A stretch of DNA of 64,000 nt from JAAYZQ01 sp034428935 (lineage in GTDB: Bacteria > Chloroflexota > Anaerolineae > JAAYZQ01): contig DAOUHB010000155.1 in NCBI GenBank assembly GCA_034428935.1, forward strand, positions 45,542 to 109,541. Direction: 5' to 3'. Each line of letters opens with the position of its first letter. Position 1 is the stretch's first letter. The translations under genes were made by a program, and so were the position numbers. The notes under the pieces are model-generated. The model ran no database searches. It was not told the DNA's origin and saw only the letters and a program-made list of their open reading frames with translations. Shown piece after piece: positions 14,523 to 23,789 of this stretch.

Positions 14523-17500
14523 CTAGTGCGCGATCAGCGGCAGGTAGATGTCGTGGAACTGCTCGGCGATCAGGATCCGGATCGTTTTGGGCTGCGACCA
14601 GTGGCCCTCGTTGTCCTGAACGGCAAAGCTAAAGTCGTGCAGGCCGGGGATGAGGCCCCTGGGCGGGAACTGCCAGATCCGCTCCTTGCACTCGTGGCCC
14701 TCGATGTCCGACCACCAGCGCACGTTGTCGATGCCGCTGCCGGCCGGATCGTCCTCGTTGCCGATGCGGTCGAGGTCACGGCCGCCACCGACCAGGATGA
14801 TGTCCGGGTCGTCGTAGGCGGCCTTCAAGGTGCTGACGTAGACGATGGTGGCTACGGGAGGACGCTCCCTGGTGGTGGCGACGTCGTCCGGCTCGTACAT
14901 AAACCGGCGGTAGATGATGTCGCTGTCAAAGACCAGCTCGTGGCCATCGGGAAGGATCTCTTCCTGCCACTGGTTCCAGACGGCGTACATGAAGGTGCCG
15001 CCGGGGTTGACCAACATGCCGGCCTCGCCCGAGAGGATCTCTGCCTTGTTCTCCGCCCACGGCCAGCGGTAGTCCTCGATTTCTCCGGTTTCCTCGTCGT
15101 ACCAGTCTGGATCCAGCTCCCAGACGTCGCCGTAGACGGTTGCGCGGCTGTAGTAAAGGTTTAGCGGCACCGCTTCGCCCTCGGCGACGGTGGTGTTGTC
15201 GCCCGTCTCGTAGATCATGAAGAACTTGCTGGGATCACGCACCAGATCATCGTCGTAGGGCAGGGTCTCTGATGGGGTGCCGATGTTGGCTTCCAGCCAG
15301 TCGGTGCGGATGGTGGGGTAGAGCTTCAGGCCGCCGGTGGGTGAATAGCGCGGGTCGAGGATGGTGATCTTGTTGCCGATCAACTGCGAGACGTTGCGGC
15401 CTTGCTCAAACGCACCGGCGGCGTAGGTGAACTCGGTTCCCACGCACTCGTCTGCCGAGGTTTCGACGCAGTAGTTCTCCGTCGCCGTCGTGCCCACCCC
15501 GCCCAGCTCACCAGGGGTCGTGGTCCAGGTCAGGCCTCCGTCGAAGGAGCGGCGCACGTACAGGTTGTAGTGGTCGTTGCCGACGGTTTGGGCTTTCCAG
15601 TTGGGCGAAAATGCGTACATCATCATCACATAGTCGCCGTCCAGGAAGCCGCGGTGGCCCTTGGCCAGATCGAAGGGGTTCTCCCAGCTCTGGTCGTCCA
15701 GGTCGTTGTCATCCTCGCAGCCGTCGATGGCGGACGCGCCGTCGCACTGGCGCCACTCGAGGACCTTGGGGAATCCGCTGATTTCATCCGGGATGCTGCC
15801 GTCGTCGGCCACCGGGAATGTGTCGGCGCAGGCATCGTTGCCTGTCCCGCCGCTGCACTCGACGATGGTGCTGCCCGAGATATTGATGGCGGGCGACAGG
15901 CAAAGGCCCTTCAGGTAATTGGGGTTGGTGCCGTCGGTATAGGCCCACTCGCCGCACTCCATGTTCTCGAAAGCGTAGGGATTGTCCACCGCCGGGTCAA
16001 ACTCCTCGGGTATGACCACGCGCCGCAAGAAGATGTCGGCCGGGCCGCCCTGGTTGATGATGCCCTGCTTGTAGATCAGCATCGCCGACAGGCCGCTCTC
16101 GGAGTCCACCGCTGCCTGCACCGAGTTGGTGGTCAGCGCAAAGCGGCGGGCAATCTCGGTCAGATAGAAGTCGCCGCCATTGAGCGGATCGATCTGGACG
16201 GGGAAGAAATCGTACTCGTCGCACTCGTAGTCCGCCCCCACCGTCCAGGGGCTGCAAGTGGCCGGCTGGTTGAGCATGCCACCCTGGTCGACGATGGGGT
16301 GGTCAAACATGTCAAAGGTGTAGTACCAGACGTCCTTGCCGATGTCGATGGGATTTTCCGCAGGGTAGCCGTACGGATCCACCAACTGGTCGCCCAAGGC
16401 CTTGGTCTCTTCGGCCGCCATGACCACCCAGGCGCTTCTCTCGACTACGCCGTCCTCGTCTGCGTCCACTGCACCCTCGGGGGTGTAGGGCTTGAGGTTG
16501 AGGCGCACGCGCGTGGAGGCCACGCGGCCGTTCAACACCCGCCCATCTTCGGTCACACAGATGTTAAGTGTGGCGCCGCCCGGAGTCGTCCATTCCATCG
16601 TCTCAGCGCAAAAGTCCGAGTCCTCCGTGGGACCTACCGGCAGTTCCAGCGGGTCGATGCCCTCGATGTTGTCAAAGTCGATGTAGCAATAGGGATCGCT
16701 GTTGATGGACTTGCACATATTGTTGTCGGTCAAGCGGACGGGCATGGCCATGGGCACGTATGGTTTGGGTAGGGTGGCGTCCGTCAGGGCTCCGTACTCG
16801 GCCATGGTGAGGGGCTCCTCCACGGTGCCGTCTACATCGAACACCAGGTCAAAGTCCGCGTAGCTGATATACGAGTACCAGATGTCTGTCTTGCCGTTGG
16901 CAATGGCGCCGGACCAGCCCTCTCCGGGGCCCAGGCCCTGGCCAGGGCGCAGTCCCTCCGGGTCTTCCTGCCACGTCAAGATGCAGCCGGCTCCCATGGC
17001 GCAGTCAACCGCCGGCAGGTTCGCGTCGCGGGCGCCGGAGGTCAGCCGCTCGGGCTTGGTCCACATCGCGTAGGTGGCCTCTACCTCGGTCGTCGATGGA
17101 TCATCGCCGGGGAGCAGCTTGCCGCGGGCCGTCCACACGCAAGAGTAGGGGATCTCGCCGATCTCGGGAAAGCCCTGCAACGTGTAATCCACCGAGCCCT
17201 GGGTGCCCTTCACGCCAAAGAGGTCGTAGAGATAGACGGCGTCCTTGCCATAGGCCTCTTCGAGGTCGGCAAAGTATCCTGCATCTTCCTCCTCGGTTGG
17301 GTCCAGCTTGTAGAGCGGGCTGCCGCCGTCGCAGTACTTGGACACCCAGGCGATAAAGATCTGGTCTCCCGCCACCTGATGGACGACGTTGTGCACGTCA
17401 CCCGGGTAAGCGTAGCCGTTTGCCAGGAAGAAGGATGACAGGTCGGCAGAGCGAGACAGGTTGGTGGTCCTCCAGCTCGTCCCATCGTCCAGGGAGACTC

Positions 17501-17858
17501 CGACGTAGGCATCGAAATGCCCAAAGCTCATCCCGCCCCGGATCGCCTCGGAGATGGCAACGTCGCCGCCGGTGTCGTCGATGTAGACCGAAACCAGAGG
17601 CTTGGCATAGGAGCGGTCCTCATAAAGGGGGGTAGTATCCTCAGAATCGGCGAGCGGGGGATAAATCACCGGCCCGACCAGGCCGGTCGAAGCCTGGGCC
17701 GGCACGTAGAAATCCATCATATAGATGGCGGCCTTTTCCGTCTCGGCGTCGGGCGTCTTGGAAATGTTGCGGCGAAAGAGCGCGCCGTCTTCGGCGTAGG
17801 CCAGGTTTGACGCCAGCATGACGACAATCAAGGCGAATAGCAGGATCTTGGTCTTCAT
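14523..17858 (-). CDS. Large secreted protein of unknown function, C-terminal YLPLI motif
   Basis: 1111 aa. Cleavable signal peptide (MKTKILLFALIVVMLASNLAYA), then a long beta-rich, strongly acidic sequence with phrases typical of sialidase/BNR-like repeats (GVSLDDGTSWRTTN, RRSFDGGLTWTTTPGE) and many paired Cys. It ends in IYLPLIAH, shared in style with two other secreted proteins here. There are no heme motifs. AAAGGAGGG precedes the ATG, which overlaps the stop of the receiver-like gene (ATGA). Position in front of the bc-type complex genes suggests an external partner of the cytochromes. Possible roles are adhesion, substrate binding or a scaffold; I cannot choose. Confidence 0.75.
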   Translation of the reverse strand: MKTKILLFALIVVMLASNLAYAEDGALFRRNISKTPDAETEKAAIYMMDFYVPAQASTGLVGPVIYPPLADSEDTTPLYEDRSYAKPLVSVYIDDTGGDVAISEAIRGGMSFGHFDAYVGVSLDDGTSWRTTNLSRSADLSSFFLANGYAYPGDVHNVVHQVAGDQIFIAWVSKYCDGGSPLYKLDPTEEEDAGYFADLEEAYGKDAVYLYDLFGVKGTQGSVDYTLQGFPEIGEIPYSCVWTARGKLLPGDDPSTTEVEATYAMWTKPERLTSGARDANLPAVDCAMGAGCILTWQEDPEGLRPGQGLGPGEGWSGAIANGKTDIWYSYISYADFDLVFDVDGTVEEPLTMAEYGALTDATLPKPYVPMAMPVRLTDNNMCKSINSDPYCYIDFDNIEGIDPLELPVGPTEDSDFCAETMEWTTPGGATLNICVTEDGRVLNGRVASTRVRLNLKPYTPEGAVDADEDGVVERSAWVVMAAEETKALGDQLVDPYGYPAENPIDIGKDVWYYTFDMFDHPIVDQGGMLNQPATCSPWTVGADYECDEYDFFPVQIDPLNGGDFYLTEIARRFALTTNSVQAAVDSESGLSAMLIYKQGIINQGGPADIFLRRVVIPEEFDPAVDNPYAFENMECGEWAYTDGTNPNYLKGLCLSPAINISGSTIVECSGGTGNDACADTFPVADDGSIPDEISGFPKVLEWRQCDGASAIDGCEDDNDLDDQSWENPFDLAKGHRGFLDGDYVMMMYAFSPNWKAQTVGNDHYNLYVRRSFDGGLTWTTTPGELGGVGTTATENYCVETSADECVGTEFTYAAGAFEQGRNVSQLIGNKITILDPRYSPTGGLKLYPTIRTDWLEANIGTPSETLPYDDDLVRDPSKFFMIYETGDNTTVAEGEAVPLNLYYSRATVYGDVWELDPDWYDEETGEIEDYRWPWAENKAEILSGEAGMLVNPGGTFMYAVWNQWQEEILPDGHELVFDSDIIYRRFMYEPDDVATTRERPPVATIVYVSTLKAAYDDPDIILVGGGRDLDRIGNEDDPAGSGIDNVRWWSDIEGHECKERIWQFPPRGLIPGLHDFSFAVQDNEGHWSQPKTIRILIAEQFHDIYLPLIAH

Positions 17859-18319
17859 CTCGTATTTCCCTCCTTTGGAACGAGGTCTGTCAGTTTTGCG
17901 TCCAAATCAGGTCCGTTGAGGTGCCATTCGCCCTGGTCGAACAGCGGGCTGGGGACCCCGCCCTTCGCGTGGCGGCGAATGATCTCGGTCAGGTCTTCTG
18001 CGGTGGGCGTGGAATAGTGGTGGCCGCAGACGACGATGGCCTCCTGGCGCTCCTGGTCCACACACAGAATAGAGACGCCTGGCTGTTCCCGGAGCAACGA
18101 AACAGCCAGGCGGCAGTTGTCGCCATTCAGATCCATGACGACGAGGTCGGGGCGCAACGACTTGAGGCGCTGAGGAGCATCGACCACGCTGCCGTAAATT
18201 CCGATCACCCCAATCTCGCCGGTGCCATGCAGGCAGGCCTCGACGGATTGAATAAAGAGCGCATCCCCAAAGAGGATGACGAGCTCCTGGTCTCTGGAGG
18301 AGTTGTCGGTTTGCTCCAC
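17855..18319 (-). CDS. Degenerate receiver-like protein (paralog of the 4285-4647 gene)
   Basis: 154 aa from a GTG start at 18319, chosen because GGAGG lies 9 nt upstream and because an earlier in-frame start (18463) would run into the small peptide gene. The receiver-like part has LVILFGDALF, PDLVVMDLNGD and SILCVDQE, with an Asp at the expected acceptor site, but lacks the N-terminal acidic pair and the Lys-Pro motif. About 40% identical by hand to the 120-aa protein at 4285-4647. It has an extra ~35-residue tail. The stop overlaps the start of the 1111-aa secreted protein. Unknown function; perhaps a regulator of this operon. Confidence 0.7.
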   Translation of the reverse strand: MEQTDNSSRDQELVILFGDALFIQSVEACLHGTGEIGVIGIYGSVVDAPQRLKSLRPDLVVMDLNGDNCRLAVSLLREQPGVSILCVDQERQEAIVVCGHHYSTPTAEDLTEIIRRHAKGGVPSPLFDQGEWHLNGPDLDAKLTDLVPKEGNTR

Positions 18320-18378
18320 GTGGAATTGCCTCCGTTGCCAGCCGGGATGGGACTGCAGAGTCCCGCTGGGGTGGATGG

Positions 18379-18600
18379 CTAGCGGCCACCCAGCACGTGC
18401 AGATAGCAGTGTCCGGCACGAGGTGGCTCGGTCCCACCCTGGCCGGGGTTCACGTGGGTCCACCCAGGTTGGGGACCCAACTGGGCCCAGCCCGGCGGGG
18501 TTACGCCAGGCTTTCCGCCACCCCTTGCGCTTGCCGGCAATGCGGCGACGAACGACACCAGCAACAGCACGACCAGGAACAGAACGAACATCTTGCGCAT
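18379..18600 (-). CDS. Small secreted peptide
   Basis: 73 aa. Signal peptide MRKMFVLFLVVLLLVSFVAA ending near LPASA, then a mature Gly/Pro-rich stretch of about 45 residues (GGGKPGVTPPGW, GPQPGWTHVNPGQGG) with one Cys. GAGAGGAGGTGAC gives a strong ribosome site at ATG 18600. It is the first gene after the promoter at 18729-18757 and leads the cytochrome array. I do not recognise a family. Confidence 0.65.
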   Translation of the reverse strand: MRKMFVLFLVVLLLVSFVAALPASARGGGKPGVTPPGWAQLGPQPGWTHVNPGQGGTEPPRAGHCYLHVLGGR

Positions 18601-18728
18601 GTGTGTCACCTCCTCTCGACTCCTATTCATTGCTCCGTAGTCATGACTTTCTACGATTGGGACTATCCTCATTCTGGTGCCCGAGGCCCTCATTTCGCTG
18701 GTGGTGAAGGGTGGCTGTAGCTGCCATT

Positions 18729-18757
18729 ATCATACTCGAAAGGCGAGCGGTATTCAA
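18729..18757 (-). promoter_or_regulatory. Sigma70-type promoter of the cytochrome array
   Basis: On the minus strand TTGAAT, a 17-nt spacer and TATGAT. It would start transcription near 18722, about 120 nt before the small peptide gene, and could drive the whole 18.6-4.9 kb array. Confidence 0.65.
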
Positions 18758-18813
18758 TCGCTCAAGTTGCCCCAGGACTATGAAAAAAGAGGGATATTTG
18801 CCCGGACGAAAGC

Positions 18814-18840
18814 CCCGCCAGGACTAGGTCTTGTGGCGGG
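18814..18840 (-). terminator. Hairpin downstream of the LuxR-type regulator
   Basis: CCCGCC (18814-18819) pairs with GGCGGG (18835-18840), and GGAC with GTCT inside. On the minus strand a short CTTTC follows. It separates the regulator operon from the cytochrome array promoter. Weak as a terminator. Confidence 0.35.
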
Positions 18841-19066
18841 TGGAACTAGTTATCGGGCGGGAGGGGAGGAGGCGTGCATCGGCGTCTGCCCCATCCCTTG
18901 CTCTGACCGCGGGGCACCGGACGCGGCGCGGCAGGAGCTGACCTCCCCCCAGTCATCGGTGGAGGGAAGCCCGTTGCGCCCGCACGTCGGCGCGGGCGGA
19001 CGGCCCCGCTGAAGTGGGGAGTCCTTCGCGAATGGGTGGGTGTTGGCTTTTGCTGCGGGGGGTAGG

Positions 19067-19732
19067 CTACTTGGGGGGAGGGATGAGGCCCTCGCGCAGG
19101 GCAAACTGCGCGGCTTCGTGGCGATGGCTGAGGTGCAGCTTGGCGAGGATGTTGCGCATGTGGCTCTTGACAGTGTGCACGCTGAGGCACAAGGCCTCGG
19201 CTATCTCCATGTCGGTGGCGCCGCCGGCGACCAGGCCCAGCACCTCCTGCTCGCGCCCGGTTAGCACCGCCACGTCTTCGCCCGACTGGCGTGCCGGCTG
19301 CTGCGCGAGCCGTCGAAACTCGTCCAGCATCCGCCCGCCCAGGGTGGGGCTGATGGCGGCCTCGCCCCGCACCGCACCCCGCAGCATGTTGATCAGGTCC
19401 CGCGAGCGGATGCTCTTGAGGAGATATCCCTGGGCGCCGCTCTTGATGGCTTCGAAGAGCTGCTCGTCGTCGTCGCTGACGGTGAGCATGACGATGGTCG
19501 TCCTGGGAAGCTCGGCCTTGATCTTCTGGGTCGCTTCCACGCCGTTGCAGCCCGGCATGGAGACGTCCATGATGATCAGGTCGGGCGTCAGCTCGCGCGC
19601 CTTGACCATGACCTCCAGGCCATCGTTCGCCTCTCCCACGACTTCAAAGTCGGGGAGGGTGTTCAGAATCCCACACAATCCCTCGCGAAAGAGGGAATGG
19701 TCATCGGCCAGAAGAACCCGGATCTTGGTCAC
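19067..19732 (-). CDS. NarL/LuxR-family response regulator
   Basis: 221 aa from a GTG start at 19732, chosen for GAAAGGAGC 7 nt upstream; the frame extends further but has no site. Receiver (about 1-122) with Asp10/Asp11, acceptor Asp56 in LIIMDVSMPG, Thr and Lys (GYLLKSIRS). The C-terminal LuxR helix-turn-helix (about 150-215) has LTGREQEVLGLVAGGATDMEIA and LSVHTVKSHMRNI. It lies 46 bp after the histidine kinase gene, its likely partner. Targets unknown; the divergently spaced array at 18.6 kb is an obvious candidate. Confidence 0.93.
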   Translation of the reverse strand: MTKIRVLLADDHSLFREGLCGILNTLPDFEVVGEANDGLEVMVKARELTPDLIIMDVSMPGCNGVEATQKIKAELPRTTIVMLTVSDDDEQLFEAIKSGAQGYLLKSIRSRDLINMLRGAVRGEAAISPTLGGRMLDEFRRLAQQPARQSGEDVAVLTGREQEVLGLVAGGATDMEIAEALCLSVHTVKSHMRNILAKLHLSHRHEAAQFALREGLIPPPK

Positions 19733-19778
19733 AAATCGCTCCTTTCTCGGTTCATCGTTGTGCCCTGCACGGACCGTC

Positions 19779-22340
19779 TCACGAGACGTCCTGCGGCATG
19801 GAAACCTGGCCCGGATGCACCGTCCATGCCAGGAGCACGCGCGTGCCCTGTCCCGGCAGCGAATCGATGTGCAAATGGCCGCCAATGCGGGCCGCGCGGG
19901 CGCGCATGATGCTCAGTCCAAAGTGATCGCCCGGCGTCGGTGTCGCCGTGGGGTCGAATCCCCGTCCGTCGTCCGATATGGTCACCATCAGCCGGCTGCC
20001 CTGCTGCTCCAGGAACACGGCGATGCGCCGTGCCTGGGCATGCCGCACGGCGTTGGCCAGCGCCTCTTGCACCACCCGCTGCACCTGCTCCTGTTGGTCC
20101 GACGACATGAAGAGCGGGCTGGACACGCGGCTGACAAACGTGATGGACTGGGCGCTGGTTTCCGCCGCTTCGATGGCGGCTTGCTCCAGGCAGGCCTGCA
20201 GGGGCTCCCGGGGTTGGGGGCTTTCGCGCAGGCTGGCGATGGATAGCCGCACCTCGCGCGTGGCCCGCTCGATGGCCGCCTGGATATCCCGGTACTGGTC
20301 CAGCACGGCCTGCACCTGTCCATCCTCCAGCAGGTCGGTGGCATAATCCGCCTTCAGGGCAAGGTAGCTCAAGATCTGGGCCAGTCCATCGTGCATCTCG
20401 GCCGCGATGCGCTGGCGCTCTTCCAGGGTGGCCATGCGTTCCACCTGCGAGTAAAGGTAGGCCTTTTCCAGGGCCAGGGCGGCGTGGTTGGCAAAGCTCT
20501 CTGCCCACGCTACCTCGTCGGAGCGCCATAAGCGGGGAGCTCGCTGATCGAGAAAGAACAGGAAGCCCAGGGGCCTGTCCTTCCCCAGGAGGGGAATGCA
20601 CAGCAAGGCGCGCGCGTGCAGTGTCGCCCGCCAGTAGCCGTCCAGGCGTTCATCGGCCTCCGTGTCCTGGATGGCGATGGTGGACTGCCGCGCCAACAGG
20701 TCGGCCAGGAGAGGACTCTCCTCAGGCCTCAGATCCAGGTCCGGCCCCCCTTTTTCGTAGAGGCCGTGGACAAAGACAACCGTTGCGTCCTGTCGTTCCT
20801 CGTTCCAGCGCGCGACCATGGCAGCCTGGCAGCCCAGGAGCATGGCCGTTTGTTCGCTGACCTGGCTATAGATGGTGTGTGGATCCAGCGTGCCCGTCAG
20901 CAGTGTGCTGGAGGCGTGGAGCAGGGCCAGTTCCTCGGCCCAGCGGCCCGTCTGCTGGTAGAGGCGCGCGTTCTCCACGGCCACACCGATCTGCTGGCCG
21001 ATGGCGGCCAGCAGATCCAGCTTGGGTGGAGACAGGGCCTCGGGCTGCCGGGAAGCGAGCGACAGGGCGCCCAGCGCCTGGTCGCGGGAGACGATGGGCG
21101 TGCTGACCAGGGTCCGAAAGAGGCCGTAATTGGCCCCTGGCTCGCCGCCCTGCCCATCACCTACGTTGATCACCACCGGCTTGATACTGCCCACGGCCTG
21201 CTCCGAAATCCCGGGGCAGCGGCAGCCTTCCCCTTTGGGCTGGCCCAGGCAGCCGGAGAGAGGCGCGCCGCGCTCTGTCTGAAGCACCAGGGCACCGCTT
21301 TCCGGATCGAGGAGGCAGACACAGCCGGCGTCCATCTCCAACGCGGGGATGACGGTCTCCAGGGCTGTCTCCAGGATGGTCTCCAGGTCCAGGGAACCGC
21401 TGACGGTGGCGGCGATGCTGTTTTGCGCGGCCAGCTCGGCATTTCGCCTGTCGATGTCTATCTGGGCCTGCTCGCGCTCGCGGATCTCGACCTGGAGCCG
21501 CTCGTTGATTCGGGTCAGCTCCGTGGTTCGTTCCTTCACAAGCTCTTCCAGGTGATCCCGGTACGCGGCCAGCGATTGCTCTGCCCGCTCCTTTTCGATG
21601 GACTGCTCCCTTATATAGACATAACCCAGGATTGGGATGGCCAGGATGTGGAGGCCATTGCACACCCTGCAAAGGACGTCGTCGTAGCGGTGGCCCCAGG
21701 CAAAGTTCATGATCCGGAAGATGCCAATGAGGACGAAAAAGCCGAGGGTCAGCGACACGATGCGGCTCAGCCATCCCCTCTCCTGGCGCAGGCGGGCAAT
21801 GGCGACCGCGGCAAAGACGCCGGTGACAGCGAAAAAGATCGTTCCGCCCCAGGTCCGGTTGAAATGAGCATCGGGGTTGGCCATGGCGAGCTGGCGCCAG
21901 GACCACCATGTCACCAGGAACATCACGGCTGTCGTAGCCAGTCCGATGGTCATGAAGCGGCGCGAGGTGGACGGCTCGTCGAGGATAAATCGCAGGAAGG
22001 CAGCCGCCACGACGACGATGGCAGCCATGGTCAGGGCATGCTCCAGCGGCTCGGAGAGGTGGCTGGAGGGCGGCAGGAACGCGACGTTCAGGAGGTGGGC
22101 CGAGACGTGGCTGAACATGAACCCTTCGCGGGCAAGACCCAGCCCAAAGCCCCACAGCAGCAGCCTCTCGCGGGGAAGCGATCGGTGGCGCTGGCGGGAC
22201 CACGCGACGATAAAGAGCAACAGCCAGAGGATAGCCGCCAGCCCAAAGCGCACCAGGTTGTTTTCCTTGGGTCCAGGTCCGCCGGTGAACTGGCCCAACA
22301 GAAGGAGCACGTAGTCGATGAAGCCTTGAAGCCTATCCAT
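19779..22340 (-). CDS. Sensor histidine kinase: membrane domain, coiled coil, two GAF, HisKA_3, HATPase
   Basis: 853 aa. The N-terminal ~255 residues hold about seven membrane helices. A coiled coil (about 258-310) follows, then two GAF domains (about 315-465 and 485-640), a NarX-type dimerisation domain with phospho-acceptor His650 in AAEMHDGLAQ, and an ATPase domain with the N-box EALANAVRHAQA and G-box SDDGRGFD. The first GAF has a Cys cluster (GCLGQPKGEGCRCPG) that could bind a metal or heme. It starts 12 bp after the FG-GAP gene and precedes the NarL-type regulator, so the three form one operon. Signal unknown. Confidence 0.94.
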   Translation of the reverse strand: MDRLQGFIDYVLLLLGQFTGGPGPKENNLVRFGLAAILWLLLFIVAWSRQRHRSLPRERLLLWGFGLGLAREGFMFSHVSAHLLNVAFLPPSSHLSEPLEHALTMAAIVVVAAAFLRFILDEPSTSRRFMTIGLATTAVMFLVTWWSWRQLAMANPDAHFNRTWGGTIFFAVTGVFAAVAIARLRQERGWLSRIVSLTLGFFVLIGIFRIMNFAWGHRYDDVLCRVCNGLHILAIPILGYVYIREQSIEKERAEQSLAAYRDHLEELVKERTTELTRINERLQVEIREREQAQIDIDRRNAELAAQNSIAATVSGSLDLETILETALETVIPALEMDAGCVCLLDPESGALVLQTERGAPLSGCLGQPKGEGCRCPGISEQAVGSIKPVVINVGDGQGGEPGANYGLFRTLVSTPIVSRDQALGALSLASRQPEALSPPKLDLLAAIGQQIGVAVENARLYQQTGRWAEELALLHASSTLLTGTLDPHTIYSQVSEQTAMLLGCQAAMVARWNEERQDATVVFVHGLYEKGGPDLDLRPEESPLLADLLARQSTIAIQDTEADERLDGYWRATLHARALLCIPLLGKDRPLGFLFFLDQRAPRLWRSDEVAWAESFANHAALALEKAYLYSQVERMATLEERQRIAAEMHDGLAQILSYLALKADYATDLLEDGQVQAVLDQYRDIQAAIERATREVRLSIASLRESPQPREPLQACLEQAAIEAAETSAQSITFVSRVSSPLFMSSDQQEQVQRVVQEALANAVRHAQARRIAVFLEQQGSRLMVTISDDGRGFDPTATPTPGDHFGLSIMRARAARIGGHLHIDSLPGQGTRVLLAWTVHPGQVSMPQDVS

Positions 22341-22352
22341 GTCTGGCTATCC

Positions 22353-23789
22353 TCAGGGGATTGCCTCTCGCACGATCAACGGCAGCCAGATATGGCTGCG
22401 GGCCCGAGGTTCCAGGGGGCCATAATGGACAAAGGCCCTACCCACCGGGGTCTTTTCGTCGCGCTTGTACTCGGGTGCGCCGACGGCGATGGCCGGGAGT
22501 CCGGTATGATCGGGCCTGCCCGCCGAGCCCACGGCAAATCCGTAGCATGCTTCAGCCTTGTCTCCCGATTGGACCCATCCGGGTGTGAGTTGCAGGCCGG
22601 CGGGCGAGCCGAAATAGAGAAGAGCAACGCCGTCCAGCCTTTGATCGTACGTCTCACGGTGCGCGCCAGCCAGAACGTCATCGTGGCCGTCCCCGTCCAG
22701 ATCACCGGCCGGCGCCAGGCTGGAGCCAAAGTTCGAGTGGGGCTCTCCTGCCGTGATGACGACGTCGGGGTGCTCTCCGGGACCGGTGTCCGAGCCATGG
22801 TAGACGTACAGCGCACCGAGGGTGACCCGTATTCCATCACCAGGAGCGCCGACGACGAGGTCATTGTAGCCATCGCCGTTGACGTCACTGGCCAGGGCCA
22901 CCGCCGATCCAAACCAGGCGCCCTCCTGTTCGCCGTAGGCCGTCCAGGCGGGTGTGGCCGCCAGGCCCGAGGGCCCACCGAGGTAAAGAGCCGCAGTACC
23001 TGCGTCGGCTCCGTTGAAATCGTAGGTGGATGCACCAGCGAGGAGGTCGGCGTAGCCGTCGCCGTTGACGTCGCCCCCGCCGGCCACGGCGCTGCCCAGG
23101 CCGGCGCCTGCTTGCCCCCCCGCCAGCAGGAGGTCAGGGGCAGCGGGCAAGCCCCCTTCGGAGCCGTAAAAGATCAGGACCCCACCCTCCTTGTCCAGGG
23201 TGCCGGGGTACCAACGGGCACCGATGAGGAGGTCGTCGTAGCCATCGCCGTTCAGATCGCCGCCTCCGGCGACGGCGTGGCCCAGATTCGAGTCCCTGTA
23301 GGGGCTGATGAAGGACCAATCGGGCGTGGAAGACAGCCCGTCCCTGGAGCCATAAAAGACCATGGCCGCCCCGGTCTTGGTGGTGCCATTGTTATACTCC
23401 GCAGCGCCGACGACCAGGTCGCCATACCCGTCGCCATTGAGGTCGCCCGCCGCTGCCACGGCCGCGCCAAAGCGAGAGCCCTGCTGCCCGCCACCCAACT
23501 TCCAGGCCGGGGTGGTTGCCAGGCCTCCGGGGCCGCCGTAGAAGAGGCTTGCCACTCCCTCTCGGTAGACCAGGTCCTGGGCGCCCGGCGCGCCGACGAC
23601 CAGGTCGTCGTACCCGTCGCCGTTAATGTCTCCCGCCGTCGCAACGGCGTAGCCCATTTCGTCGCCGTTGGTGCTCCCGTCGTAAACCCAATCGCCGGCA
23701 GTGCCAGGAGCACTGGCGAGGGACGCCACAATAGGCCCTGCTACGATGAGGGCTAAAGCAAGGATCAGACAAGAGGTCAGGTCAACCAC
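22353..23789 (-). CDS. Secreted FG-GAP (integrin alpha-like) repeat protein
   Basis: 478 aa from GTG. Signal peptide (about 5-26), then about seven repeats of the form GDxNGDGYDDLVVGAP, each with the Asp-rich calcium loop, expected to close into a beta-propeller. The C-terminus is SHIWLPLIVREAIP, the same LPLI-type ending as two other secreted proteins. The nearest Shine-Dalgarno (GGAGG) is rather far, about 19 nt. It is transcribed from the promoter at 23982-24010 through a ~185-nt leader and runs into the histidine kinase gene with a 12-bp gap, suggesting it works with the kinase on the outer face of the cell. Confidence 0.9.
   Translation of the reverse strand: MVDLTSCLILALALIVAGPIVASLASAPGTAGDWVYDGSTNGDEMGYAVATAGDINGDGYDDLVVGAPGAQDLVYREGVASLFYGGPGGLATTPAWKLGGGQQGSRFGAAVAAAGDLNGDGYGDLVVGAAEYNNGTTKTGAAMVFYGSRDGLSSTPDWSFISPYRDSNLGHAVAGGGDLNGDGYDDLLIGARWYPGTLDKEGGVLIFYGSEGGLPAAPDLLLAGGQAGAGLGSAVAGGGDVNGDGYADLLAGASTYDFNGADAGTAALYLGGPSGLAATPAWTAYGEQEGAWFGSAVALASDVNGDGYNDLVVGAPGDGIRVTLGALYVYHGSDTGPGEHPDVVITAGEPHSNFGSSLAPAGDLDGDGHDDVLAGAHRETYDQRLDGVALLYFGSPAGLQLTPGWVQSGDKAEACYGFAVGSAGRPDHTGLPAIAVGAPEYKRDEKTPVGRAFVHYGPLEPRARSHIWLPLIVREAIP

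Larger units (their letters stand above)
18601..19066. other. Intergenic region: operon promoter and hairpin
   Basis: 466 bp without a convincing gene. It holds the promoter for the 18600 peptide gene (18729-18757), a ~120-nt leader, and an imperfect hairpin at 18814-18840 that may end the regulator transcript from 19067. The rest (18845-19060) is GC-rich; I see nothing clear in it. Confidence 0.5.

Noticed and set aside
20616..23756. 1046-codon open frame on the plus strand opposite the kinase and FG-GAP genes
   Set aside because: It spans two clear minus-strand genes and their junction, with no domain and no ribosome site; caused by GC-rich codon use.
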